The position numbers and the translations under genes were made by a program. Below are positions 54,201 to 60,842 of a stretch of 64,000 nucleotides of DNA, piece by piece. The notes under the pieces were generated by a model. That model had not been told where the DNA came from and searched no databases. It saw nothing but the letters and a program-made list of their open reading frames with translations. Source of the stretch: Mesostigma viride (taxonomy: Eukaryota; Streptophyta; Mesostigmatophyceae; Mesostigmatales; Mesostigmataceae); the NCBI GenBank assembly GCA_009746045.1, contig RPFO01000213.1, positions 8,869,281 to 8,933,280 of the forward strand, in the 5' to 3' direction. Positions within the stretch are counted from its first letter, which is position 1; every line of letters starts with the position of its first letter.

Positions 54201-54652
54201 TTGTAGCCGAGCAATGCAAGGAGTTAGAGGATGCCGGTATCATCAGGCAATCTTCCTCCAGCTATGCCGCTGCCGTTGTCGTTGCGCCCAAGAAGGACGC
54301 TATCACCGGGGCATGGACGGGTATGCGCATGGCCACCGATCTGCGGTTGCTGAATGCACACACACCCGTGGACCGTTACCCCATGCCACGTGTGGATGAT
54401 GTCCTGGATAAGATATCTCCTCATGTGAAGTTTGTGTCCTCGCTGGACCTGCGTAGCGGCTTTCATCAGATCGCAGTTGCGCCGGAGGATCAGCGGAAGC
54501 TTGCATTCTGGGGGGGCGGCAATTTGTATGAGTGGGTGCGCATGCCCTTTGGGCACCGCAACGCTAGTGCTGTTTTCCAACGAGCTATGGACAAAGTGCT
54601 TGCAGGTCTTCCTTTCGCCGCTTGTTCAACGTGTAGTACATTGATGATGTAA
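51239..54652 (+). CDS. Gypsy pol part 1: protease, C5-DNA methyltransferase, RT N-terminus
   Basis: 1137 codons. Protease at residues ~245-345 (VKLDSGAQPLVIS, then YSALLGVDVLARA). Methyltransferase at ~484-810: motif I LELFAGIGGGIAG (~490), AVEPSHKARQV (motif II), IAGWECQGLSQAGQGRGL (motif IV, ~580, with Cys; Glu replaces the usual Pro before it), DPRSALFWELLRV, YLFENVV (motif VI, ~625), THRLRAYWTN (motif VIII, ~665), CALPTLVS (motif IX) and IGQAMSVLQVGYVLL (motif X). Motifs are in canonical, unpermuted order. A hydrophobic segment follows (IILMTALLTSTVLAG, ~857-871), then RT fingers and palm motif A (SSLDLRSGFHQIAVA, ~1070). The frame dies after FAAC because of an 11-bp insertion before the YIDD box. 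Confidence 0.92.
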   Translation: MNKCPAAGIKTVHFAEMAGKTDSMEAQVAAIKHGEEATAPPNQFETVYREDPFWAPMPGDVEINAAEATKGKQARSPLSFQQAPMLPAGQLPASFSMPLAGVQSAFEHANPAGLEQRRRLAPVYPMPFIVDVPMFSARQVVDTFGQKGVEWLGSVVSEIQLFADGHDVRTLRNSESVTYGRQPVEAAVPVVQAGVVSTSSQQRTSAVPQVPTVVPYPNGEPSMAFQAVGACGDVWSDMVTCPLVGAVKLDSGAQPLVISTDLATMLNLTYENGGLVESPVSVSGWQGPASKPYAMTAVKVNVIFNPLRASSMTTVSAYALVVNKCGYSALLGVDVLARAMVQVDYRAEEASYIPDWDGAGLKRASVPVSCFSSSAGAARLNPSAAAGVVEVSMVEVRAAGSSAWDKHRTVLPQPTASIAKMRTQWSLDAVTSTRQLAMRKRVTEAVITIPQMASHGLTLLQPGVSEAQGNFSAAILPQAPDFAKGAVVLELFAGIGGGIAGFLAAGGVCRKLIAVEPSHKARQVYFSHCGVLSREYPAQFPPSAWRDPFGECPQDIRAIGEVQVQQLLRRHHAIDLVIAGWECQGLSQAGQGRGLADPRSALFWELLRVVGLLQSRQPHPPAYLFENVVAGDSPHQAVREDWATIVALLGEPIVCDNAGLGGLTHRLRAYWTNVACATDVQAVLGAVARQHPSVSAEVALPSHLVTQKVDSEDRPPYARVNRVGSPMCALPTLVSYQGSTAYRDRGKGLVWDTTTGLLVQPPAEFREASMGFHVGASALPGVLESERWSLIGQAMSVLQVGYVLLASVAVRQSGGASPANPPQQVEARAAKLKRPAATGTSSAWGWRLRQVWTIILMTALLTSTVLAGEPTLHRVIHRAAREAPAVGVTPGVAAFSLFHDDAARAPHLEAHAVAVGDPADTHPWAIGEHLSDAQRSAMLKWLGTARGAFAFTSDELGCFNGGTMRVPLDTDTPLFRRQHRLSQAELDFVAEQCKELEDAGIIRQSSSSYAAAVVVAPKKDAITGAWTGMRMATDLRLLNAHTPVDRYPMPRVDDVLDKISPHVKFVSSLDLRSGFHQIAVAPEDQRKLAFWGGGNLYEWVRMPFGHRNASAVFQRAMDKVLAGLPFAACSTCSTLMM
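52685..53680 (+). CDS. C5-cytosine DNA methyltransferase domain (within pol)
   Basis: The domain transfers methyl from S-adenosylmethionine to cytosine C5 in its family. The AdoMet loop (FAGIGG), the motif IV Cys in WECQGLS, the ENV of motif VI and the RLR of motif VIII are visible, and motif X closes the fold. The RS.LFWE.LR...P.YLFENV arrangement is closer to eukaryotic/DNMT3-type and phage-like enzymes than to DNMT1; this is a motif-level impression. The PC to EC change next to the nucleophile is unusual. It is fused in frame between protease and RT without its own start or stop, so it would be released by the element's protease. Confidence 0.9.
54626..54636 (+). other. 11-bp insertion at the RT active site
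   Basis: Between the Cys codon at 54623-54625 and TAC at 54637 there are 11 extra bases (TCAACGTGTAG). Without them the frame passes straight from FAAC into YIDDVIVFSATFEEH (RT motif C) and on to the half-LINE junction. With them, translation shifts and stops at 54652. Confidence 0.8.
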
Positions 54653-54730
54653 TCGTCTTTAGCGCGACATTTGAGGAGCACCTGGCGCACTTGGAGCAGG
54701 TTCGCTTGGCTCTCGAGGAGCATAATATGC
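54637..54730 (+). pseudogene. RT motif C segment of the Gypsy pol
   Basis: Reads YIDDVIVFSATFEEHLAHLE with both catalytic Asp residues in the frame that would follow FAAC. It is cut by the half-LINE insertion right after EEHNM. Confidence 0.85.
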
Positions 54731-55245
54731 TGCGGTCAGCGACCGCCTCCACCACCGACGCCATCGCCACAAAGCTCCAGGAGCTGGAGGACCACCGCCA
54801 GGCCCAGCAACGGGAGGTCACCGACCGCGCTCGCCGCGAGTGCCGAGTGGTGCTACGTCGCTTCCCCCAGAAGCCAGGTGAGACGTCAACCTCTCTTGCT
54901 GACGAGCTCAAGAACCAGCTTCTTACCCTCATGGGCCTGGTAGGTGAGGTAGAACTGCGTGGGTGCCACCGCCTTCCCCACTCACGGGACAAGGCGGCTC
55001 CCCCACCAGTCCTACTCACCTTCCCCTCCCCTGAGGATAAGCAGCGGTTCCTCTCTCGTCGCAAGCGGTTGCACGACCTCACCTGGACGCTGGATGACGA
55101 CCTCACCCCCGCTCAGCAACAGCAGCGACGCGACCGGTGGCCGGAATACCTCCGCCATAAGCAGGACCCCCAGAAGCCCAAGGTGTACTGGAGGGGCGGG
55201 GACCTGATGATCAACCACAAGATGTGGACGCCCCCAGCGGGCTAG
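54731..55245 (+). pseudogene. ORF1 C-terminal fragment of the half-LINE
   Basis: Continues by chance in frame from the Gypsy RT (EEHNM then LRSATASTTDAIATKLQELE) to the ORF1 stop at 55245 (WRGGDLMINHKMWTPPAG). The sequence equals the ORF1 C-terminus in half-LINE F apart from single changes. Confidence 0.88.
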
Positions 55246-55662
55246 AATAGCAATAGCCCTAGCTTGTAACCATTGGCGTCACTGCCGCTAAGGCAGCCAT
55301 GCCTAGAATGTTGCCTAGCTGTGCCAACACACCTAGTCACGTGCCGCCAACGCACGGTACACAACCAGCCATAGCCTTAGCCTAGTCCTAGTACAGCCAT
55401 GCCACGCCCTGGCTATGTTCAGATTACCTGCCCACGCTCCTTGCTATGATATGCTCACATGGGTCTTATTGCACCCACAGTTTGCCGGATCGTTAGCCTG
55501 TCCTTTTAGCTAGCCGCGCCCGATTGCAGCTGTGGCATGCCTTTGGCATGAAGGAGACTGGGGGTCTCTGCCCTTTCTCCTGTAGTGCACACACAGGGAT
55601 TAAAAGCACTTCGGTGCTCCGTGACTCCCCAACGGGAGCACGAGTTTAATTAATTAATTAAT
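54731..55662 (+). mobile_element. Half-LINE copy inserted in the Gypsy RT
   Basis: Target duplication TAATATGC (54723-54730 and 55663-55670); the first bases are ambiguous because the element may share C or T with the target. It is 5'-truncated inside ORF1, ends with the 3' hairpin (55619-55643) and (TTAA)n, and is nearly identical to the copy at 21.04-21.96 kb. It lies in the same orientation as the Gypsy pol. Confidence 0.95.
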
Positions 55663-55666
55663 TAAT

Positions 55667-57013
55667 ATGCGGCTGCACCCTGAGAAGTGCAAGTTCGCCC
55701 AGCGGACCCTCTCATTCCTTGGTCATCAGATTGTGCCGGGTGGCCGGACGCCTGATGCCGCCAAGGTCGAATCCATTGTGCAGGCCGCCGTACCCACGGA
55801 TGTCTCAGGGGTGCGGGCGTATTTGGGTTTGGCTGGCTATTACCGAGGTTACATTGAGAACTTCAGCAGCAAGGTGAAGCCCTTGACCGAGTTACTCAAG
55901 AAGGGGTGCGTGTGGGCGTGGGGTCCCGCACAGCAACGCGCCATCGAGACAATCAAGCAGGAGCTCACGTCGGCCCCGATTCTGCGCGCCCCTGACTATG
56001 CTTTGCCGTTTGTGTTATATACCGACTGGTCCAAGGTAGGACTGGGTGCGGTCTTGGCGCAAAAGGATGGTGATGGGCGCGAGCACGTTATTGCTTATGC
56101 TAGTCGCAGCAACAACCCAGCGGAGAGCCGGTATTCTTCCTATGAGGGGGAGGCACTGGCTGTGGTGTGGGCCATCAAGCACTTTCGCCCGTATTTAGTT
56201 GGGCGCGTGTTTACTCTGGTGACAGACCACCAGCCGCTTCAGTGGCTAATGACCAACACCAACCTGACGGGTAAGCTCGCCCGATGGGCCATGATTATCC
56301 AGGAGTACCACATGACCATTGTGCATCGGGCCGGCAAGGACCATGTCAACGCCGATGTGCTATCCCGATACGCCATGCCTACCACTGTTGACCACACTGG
56401 AGCCCGGGCCATGGGTGCCGAGGGCTCGTCGGGTTCTGTGGTCTTTGTGAACGCTGCTGGGTATGCGGCCGACGATGAGGAGGAGGCGTGGTGGCGCAGT
56501 GTCGAGTACTCTGTGGCGGACTTCGGCATCAGCGACGACCCGGTGCGGCCGTCGCCATTCACGCCATCCAAAGCTGTGTGCGCTATGGAAGAGGGTAGGT
56601 CTCTGTCCTTTGACATTGATCCTTCTCTGCAGCAGCTGATCGCTGTGCAGGCTCTCTTAGCGCGTAGCTCTCTTGCTGATTGCTACACCGCTGATATCTG
56701 GCTAGATGGTCGAGTTTTGGAGCAAGTGCAGGGTGCTGTCTTGACTCCTACTCCAGTCGATTGGACTCCTGCTCAGAAGGCGACGGAGTTGAACAGGGTG
56801 CAGCACAGGGCTGCAACCTATGGTTGGGAAGATGGGGTTTTGTACAAGCTGTTGGGCAAGCGTAGGGTGGTCGTCCCACCGCCTGACAAGCGCGTTGCTA
56901 TAGTGCAGGCGTACCACGAGCGGTATGGTCACTTAAGGGTGGCAATCGCACGCTCAGCCTCGTACGGACCAGCTATTGGTGGAATAACATGCGACACACA
57001 GTGGCCCAGGTAG
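55667..57013 (+). CDS. Gypsy pol part 2: RT thumb, RNase H, start of integrase
   Basis: The RT resumes after the half-LINE (MRLHPEKCKFAQRTLSFLGH, VRAYLGLAGYYRGYIENFS). RNase H follows: VLYTDWSKVGLGAVLAQ (first catalytic Asp), SSYEGEALAVVWAIKHFR (Glu) and LVTDHQPLQWL (Asp), then the tether HRAGKDHVNADVLSR. A Gypsy-specific linker leads to the integrase zinc region (YHERYGHL), where a 1-bp frameshift near 56936-56945 breaks the frame; the stop is at 57013. All RNase H catalytic residues are kept. Confidence 0.9.
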   Translation: MRLHPEKCKFAQRTLSFLGHQIVPGGRTPDAAKVESIVQAAVPTDVSGVRAYLGLAGYYRGYIENFSSKVKPLTELLKKGCVWAWGPAQQRAIETIKQELTSAPILRAPDYALPFVLYTDWSKVGLGAVLAQKDGDGREHVIAYASRSNNPAESRYSSYEGEALAVVWAIKHFRPYLVGRVFTLVTDHQPLQWLMTNTNLTGKLARWAMIIQEYHMTIVHRAGKDHVNADVLSRYAMPTTVDHTGARAMGAEGSSGSVVFVNAAGYAADDEEEAWWRSVEYSVADFGISDDPVRPSPFTPSKAVCAMEEGRSLSFDIDPSLQQLIAVQALLARSSLADCYTADIWLDGRVLEQVQGAVLTPTPVDWTPAQKATELNRVQHRAATYGWEDGVLYKLLGKRRVVVPPPDKRVAIVQAYHERYGHLRVAIARSASYGPAIGGITCDTQWPR

Positions 57014-57318
57014 TGGCCAGCTGTGTCCCGTGTGCTCGAACCAAGGCTAACTTTAGCGCAGATCATGGTGCCAAGGAGCTGATGTCGCTTCCCATCAAGG
57101 GCTTGTTTTATCGCTGGCACGTCGATCTGTGCGGGCCGTTTCAGGAGAGCCCTGACGGCAACCTCTATGTCATGGTATGCGTGGAGAGCTTTAGCAAATG
57201 GGTTGAGTTGATCCCCATTGCTGACAAGCATGCCGCTACCACAGCGAAGCATTTTGCAGACATCATCACCAGGTTTGGGGCTCCCGCGGACTCAGGTAGT
57301 CACGGACCAGGGTGGTGA
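56940..57318 (+). pseudogene. Gypsy integrase, N-terminal part in shifted frame
   Basis: In the +1 frame the zinc region continues (TLSLVRTSYWWNNMRHTVAQ, CVPCARTKA: the HHCC cysteines), then the core with FYRWHVDLCGPF (first catalytic Asp) and MVCVESFSKWVELIPI. A second 1-bp frameshift lies near 57283-57290 (GCTCCCGCGG), after which this frame stops at 57318. Confidence 0.85.
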
Positions 57319-58234
57319 GTTCAGGGGTGAGTTCCAGGAGTTGCTGGATGGATGTCTTATTGATCACCGTCGCACTTCTCGGGAGCATCCTCAGGCCAAT
57401 GGTTTGGCTGAGAGATTGGTGCAGACCGTCAAGCAGGCGCTGCGCAAGTGGAGCCTGCAGGTGCCGGAGTCGGCCAGGTGGGATCGCGAGTTGGCATGGA
57501 TTGCCATGGGTTATCGCATGTCTCCCCAGGAGTCTCTCGCTACCTTCTCCCCGTATTTCCTTCTGTTCGGGCGTAATCCTCTTTTGCCTACGGAGGCACA
57601 GGTTGCGCACCCCGAACCCATGGCCTTCGACAACGCTCAGCAATTTTTGGTTGAGGTGCTGGCCAGGGCAGAGACTTTTAAGAAGGTCATGCCCATCGCG
57701 ATGAACAACTTGTTCATTGCTCAGCACAGGGACTCCCTGCGTTACGCTCAGCGCCGGGGGGGCGCATACATGGCTCGCCAGCTGCGGTTTAGGCCAGGGC
57801 AGTATGTTTTCCTGCGCACTCAGCTGAAGCACACTTTGGATGTGGAGGCGGGGCCCACCATTTTGCGCATTGTGGCTATCAAACCATCGGGAGTGGCAAT
57901 TTTGGAGGGCGCCGACGGGAGCCGTACGACAGACAACGTCAGCAATCTCAGTCCCTGCTCACTGCCCAATTTGGTCCACGACCTCCAACCGCACACATCT
58001 CGCCGAGTCAAGGACGCCCAGTGTCAGGTTTGTCACCGGGTCGATCAGGCGGAGTCCATGTTATTGTGTGATCAGTGTAACTGTGGTTGGCACATGCAGT
58101 GCTTGCAGCCCGTGGTCACCAGCATTCCGGAGGGGGATTGGTTTTGTCCAGTGTGCACCGCTGCGCAGTTTACCTCCCGCAGCTTGACTGCGGTCACCGC
58201 TGCCCTTGTCTTGGTACGATCGCTGTCTTCGTGA
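57218..58234 (+). CDS. Gypsy integrase C-terminal part with PHD finger
   Basis: From about 57288 this frame gives VVTDQGGEFRGEFQELL (second catalytic Asp), HPQANGLAERLVQTVKQAL (Glu) and FLLFGRNPLLP. An SH3-like C-terminal domain follows (FRPGQYVFLRTQ, AGPTILRIVAIKPSGVAIL, NVSNLSPC). The protein then carries a PHD-type zinc finger (58022-58160) before a hydrophobic end and the stop at 58234. By family, the integrase inserts the element DNA; an attached chromatin-reading module would bias target choice (inference). Confidence 0.88.
   Translation: MLTSMPLPQRSILQTSSPGLGLPRTQVVTDQGGEFRGEFQELLDGCLIDHRRTSREHPQANGLAERLVQTVKQALRKWSLQVPESARWDRELAWIAMGYRMSPQESLATFSPYFLLFGRNPLLPTEAQVAHPEPMAFDNAQQFLVEVLARAETFKKVMPIAMNNLFIAQHRDSLRYAQRRGGAYMARQLRFRPGQYVFLRTQLKHTLDVEAGPTILRIVAIKPSGVAILEGADGSRTTDNVSNLSPCSLPNLVHDLQPHTSRRVKDAQCQVCHRVDQAESMLLCDQCNCGWHMQCLQPVVTSIPEGDWFCPVCTAAQFTSRSLTAVTAALVLVRSLSS
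58022..58160 (+). CDS. PHD finger at the integrase C-terminus
   Basis: Cys4-His-Cys3 order: CQVC, LLCDQCNCGWHMQCL, then GDWFCPVC, with the Trp two residues before the last Cys pair that PHD fingers show. PHD domains commonly bind histone H3 tails. It takes the place that the chromodomain has in chromoviruses. Confidence 0.88.
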
Positions 58235-58249
58235 TGGGGCCGGTCGCCA

Positions 58250-58260
58250 GCGAGGGGGGG
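58250..58260 (+). promoter_or_regulatory. Polypurine tract of the Gypsy element
   Basis: GCGAGGGGGGG directly precedes block A1 (58261). If it primes plus-strand synthesis, the reverse-transcribed long terminal repeat starts with A, not with B. Confidence 0.6.
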
Positions 58261-58403
58261 AATCATGGGACAGGTCCTCGCCCACCCCACAGGGCATGCA
58301 GTTAAGGCAGGCACATCAGCTCAGCTCATTTGGGTTTTACCAAATTAAGCTGAGTGGCCAGCCGCCATGGTGGCGCCGGAGATTGTGGCACGCAGACGCG
58401 ACA
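58261..58403 (+). repeat. Gypsy terminal block A1
   Basis: 143 bp from AATCATGGGACAGG to GACGCGACA. Repeated at 59542-59684 with the same length and no difference that I can see. Followed by GC and then block B2. Confidence 0.93.
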
Positions 58404-58405
58404 GC

Positions 58406-59541
58406 TGTCACGGACGCGCGCTATGTCATCCGGGCGCCCACTATGCACAAGACCGGTGACGTGCGCAAGGAATTTGTCTTCTACGCATTTTCGACAAAGG
58501 CTAGTGACCGGGGGGGACACTAGCACTTGCAGCATAAGAGCGGACGAAAGTGTACGTGCACGCGCGCCGGGCCAGGCACAGCTGGGCGCGCAGCACTGAC
58601 TTGAGCGGACGGCAGCACAAGTGTGCAGCGTCGAGAGGATCATACGCGTGTTAGTGGACAGCTGGAGCTGAAGCTGTACTGCTGGACTTCAACAGCGCCG
58701 AGGCTATTGACAGGCCAGGTGTCTTTGTGGTGTAGAATAGCGGGTCAACGTTATGAGGACTGGACAGAAAATGGAAAAGGACAATTTGCGGTGCGGAGCC
58801 AGATCGCTGGAATGAATGCGAAATCGCTGGCAGCCCTAAAAAGGGATTTCTTCTAGAAAGGAACGATTAGACGCAATGTTTGCTGGGCCACTCACACGCA
58901 AGGTGTGAGCGTGCAGATTGTCTGAAGGATATTATGCTTCGACCTTGCTGGACGTGACTCAATGTCGGACATTCCCAGGGACAGAAATGCCGGAGCCTCT
59001 AGGAGATGAGATCGGCAACAGGGTAGCAATTTAGATTTGTCGGGATGCCTTCCTGCTTTTGTTGGCATGTGTGGTAGAAAGCCAGGACGGCAACTGGAAT
59101 GCGGTTTCTATTCGCATGGTTCAGGCAGCAAGATAGTTTTGGCATTCCTGGCTGGACTGACAAGTGTGGCGTGTGTCATGCGTGTGGCATGACGAATGGT
59201 TTGGTTCATAGTCGAAGAGGACTCTCACGCAGCGTGTAGTCTCTTCGAGTCTCTCGTTAGTGGCCTTCGTGTTTCTCCCTTTCCTTGGGAGCAAGGCCGG
59301 TAGCATGTCATGGAGCGCTGCCTAACTGCGGGCTCGTGAGCATGGAGTGCATCGATATTGAGACTATCAACGTGTTGTAATTGTATTAACTTTCTCAATA
59401 AATTCCGCATGTGCGGCTTCATCATCAGACTGTGCAAAGTGTGTGTTGTGAAAGCATTATTCTATAGCAGGGGAGGCAATAAGGTGGTCATCAGGCACGA
59501 GGGACAGTTCCTTGTCCTCGGCTGAGAGCCCTCCTTTCTTT
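58406..59541 (+). repeat. Gypsy terminal block B2
   Basis: Same as B1 (48227-49134) with one substitution (TCCGG versus TCGGG near 59041), one base fewer in a G-run near 58510 and an additional 230 bp at 59200-59429. Confidence 0.93.
59200..59429 (+). other. 230-bp block present only in B2
   Basis: Inserted (or lost from B1) between CGAATGG and ACTGTGC. No target duplication. Contains a hairpin (CGAAGAGGACT...AGTCTCTTCG, 59214-59250) and CAATAAA at 59397, so it could supply a polyadenylation signal. Confidence 0.75.
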
Positions 59542-59684
59542 AATCATGGGACAGGTCCTCGCCCACCCCACAGGGCATGCAGTTAAGGCAGGCACATCAG
59601 CTCAGCTCATTTGGGTTTTACCAAATTAAGCTGAGTGGCCAGCCGCCATGGTGGCGCCGGAGATTGTGGCACGCAGACGCGACA
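59542..59684 (+). repeat. Gypsy terminal block A2 (right end)
   Basis: Second copy of block A. Its last bases GACA mirror the TGTC at the left end of the element, and CATA follows as target duplication. Confidence 0.93.
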
Positions 59685-59825
59685 CATAAAGCCCGCTTGT
59701 TGGTTGATAGCTCCATCTTCCATGATGGCCTCTGTTCAGATCTGCTACAGCCAGCCAAGTGGCCAAGCAGCAATTAAAGCAATATAAGCTACTGAACAAG
59801 AAAGGAAAGTGCCAAGTGTTACCAC

Positions 59826-60749
59826 TCAGGCAAGACCACCACGGCTGGCCCCAGGCGCGTCCTGGTTCTCCTTGTCGCTGTCGCCGTCGCTGTCGCTCAC
59901 CACAATCAGCTCTGGTACCCTGCTACCTGCTGCGCCGTCGTCGACCCGCTGTCGGCCCGCGATGACTGAATCGTCACCGTTGGTATAGTAGACAGGTGAC
60001 AACCCGTCGTTGGCACCCCGCGGATTGTATCTTGGCACCTCGTGGTCACCAAGTGTCTCGTCGCCTAGCCCAGCGACACCCCCTGCTCCCTCCTCAAGGT
60101 CACTATCGTACCCAAGAGGTGCAAACTCTTCCCAACGCGTCACACGAACGCGAAGGGGCGGGGGCAGCTCCTGAAAAGGAACTCTTACTCGCTCTGGAAA
60201 CCTGCCGACTCTTGTCGCGCGCTGTCCTCCGGCGATGGCTTCCGCTGTCGCCCCGACCTCTGCAAGCCGCCTGTAGTGCTCCGCTCCGCGTCGTTCACGC
60301 CTAACTGGCCCCGCTGCAACACCCTCGTCGCCGATGCCGCCTGCGAAAGCACGTGGTACTCCCGCGCCCGCTACTGTCGGTACAAACTCGTGTCGCCCTG
60401 CGCCAGCTGCTTCCGCAACCTCGCCTCGCCTTGCCGCCAACTCCGTCCGCACTCGCTCAGCTACTGCTGTAATCACCGTCTGGTGGATGCCGACCAACCC
60501 GTGAAGCTCCTGCTCGAGGTCGTCGATGCTCCGGTGCTCCGGAATGACGATGGTTTGTACGTGTCGCAGAATTCGCTCCCAATCTTCGACCTGGTCGTCG
60601 ACGAATTGCACGAAGCTGCGATTTACAGGCGGACGATCTGCAAGCAATAAAGATAGATCCCGAACGACACGACGTAATTCAGGAGAAATCGAACCCCCAG
60701 CAGACTGCCGAAACCGGAAATCCTGCTGCCGTTGTTCCTCCTGCACCAT
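59826..60749 (-). CDS. Extra ORF upstream of Copia gag, unknown function
   Basis: 307 codons starting MVQEEQRQQDFRFRQ, between the 5' LTR and gag. The N-terminal half is helical (SPELRRVVRDLSLLLADRPP, VNRSFVQFVDDQVEDWERIL, LEQELHGLVGIHQTVITAVA) and the C-terminal half is Gly/Pro-rich with an acidic end (VVSDSDGDSDKENQ). No family recognised and no envelope-like or enzyme motif. It could be a first exon of gag or an accessory protein. The acidic C-terminus may be a protein-interaction tail (speculative). Confidence 0.5.
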   Translation of the reverse strand: MVQEEQRQQDFRFRQSAGGSISPELRRVVRDLSLLLADRPPVNRSFVQFVDDQVEDWERILRHVQTIVIPEHRSIDDLEQELHGLVGIHQTVITAVAERVRTELAARRGEVAEAAGAGRHEFVPTVAGAGVPRAFAGGIGDEGVAAGPVRRERRGAEHYRRLAEVGATAEAIAGGQRATRVGRFPERVRVPFQELPPPLRVRVTRWEEFAPLGYDSDLEEGAGGVAGLGDETLGDHEVPRYNPRGANDGLSPVYYTNGDDSVIAGRQRVDDGAAGSRVPELIVVSDSDGDSDKENQDAPGASRGGLA

Positions 60750-60842
60750 TCACCACCAGACGAGCTTCTCGCGTCGTCAACGCTGCACACCGCAACCGGC
60801 AACGACCCTCCTGGCCGTTCCGCTGAGACTGGTTGTAATTTG

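Larger units (their letters stand above)
48227..59684 (+). mobile_element. Ty3/Gypsy element encoding a DNA methyltransferase and PHD finger
   Basis: Inserted in the Copia gag with a 4-bp duplication CATA (48223-48226 and 59685-59688); termini are TGTC...GACA. Coding order on the plus strand: gag, zinc knuckle, aspartic protease, C5-DNA methyltransferase, RT, RNase H, DDE integrase, PHD finger. The terminal repeats are split: block B alone at the left, A-GC-B-A at the right. B copies differ by about one substitution, one G-run indel and one 230-bp block, so the insertion is recent. Yet pol carries an 11-bp insertion, a half-LINE and two 1-bp frameshifts in integrase, so this copy is dead. Without the half-LINE the element is about 10.5 kb. 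Confidence 0.95.

Noticed and set aside
48227-59684. Classification as a true DIRS/PAT element because of the split repeats
   Set aside because: No tyrosine recombinase was seen. The element has HHCC-DDE integrase, Ty3-type RT/RNase H and a 4-bp target duplication.
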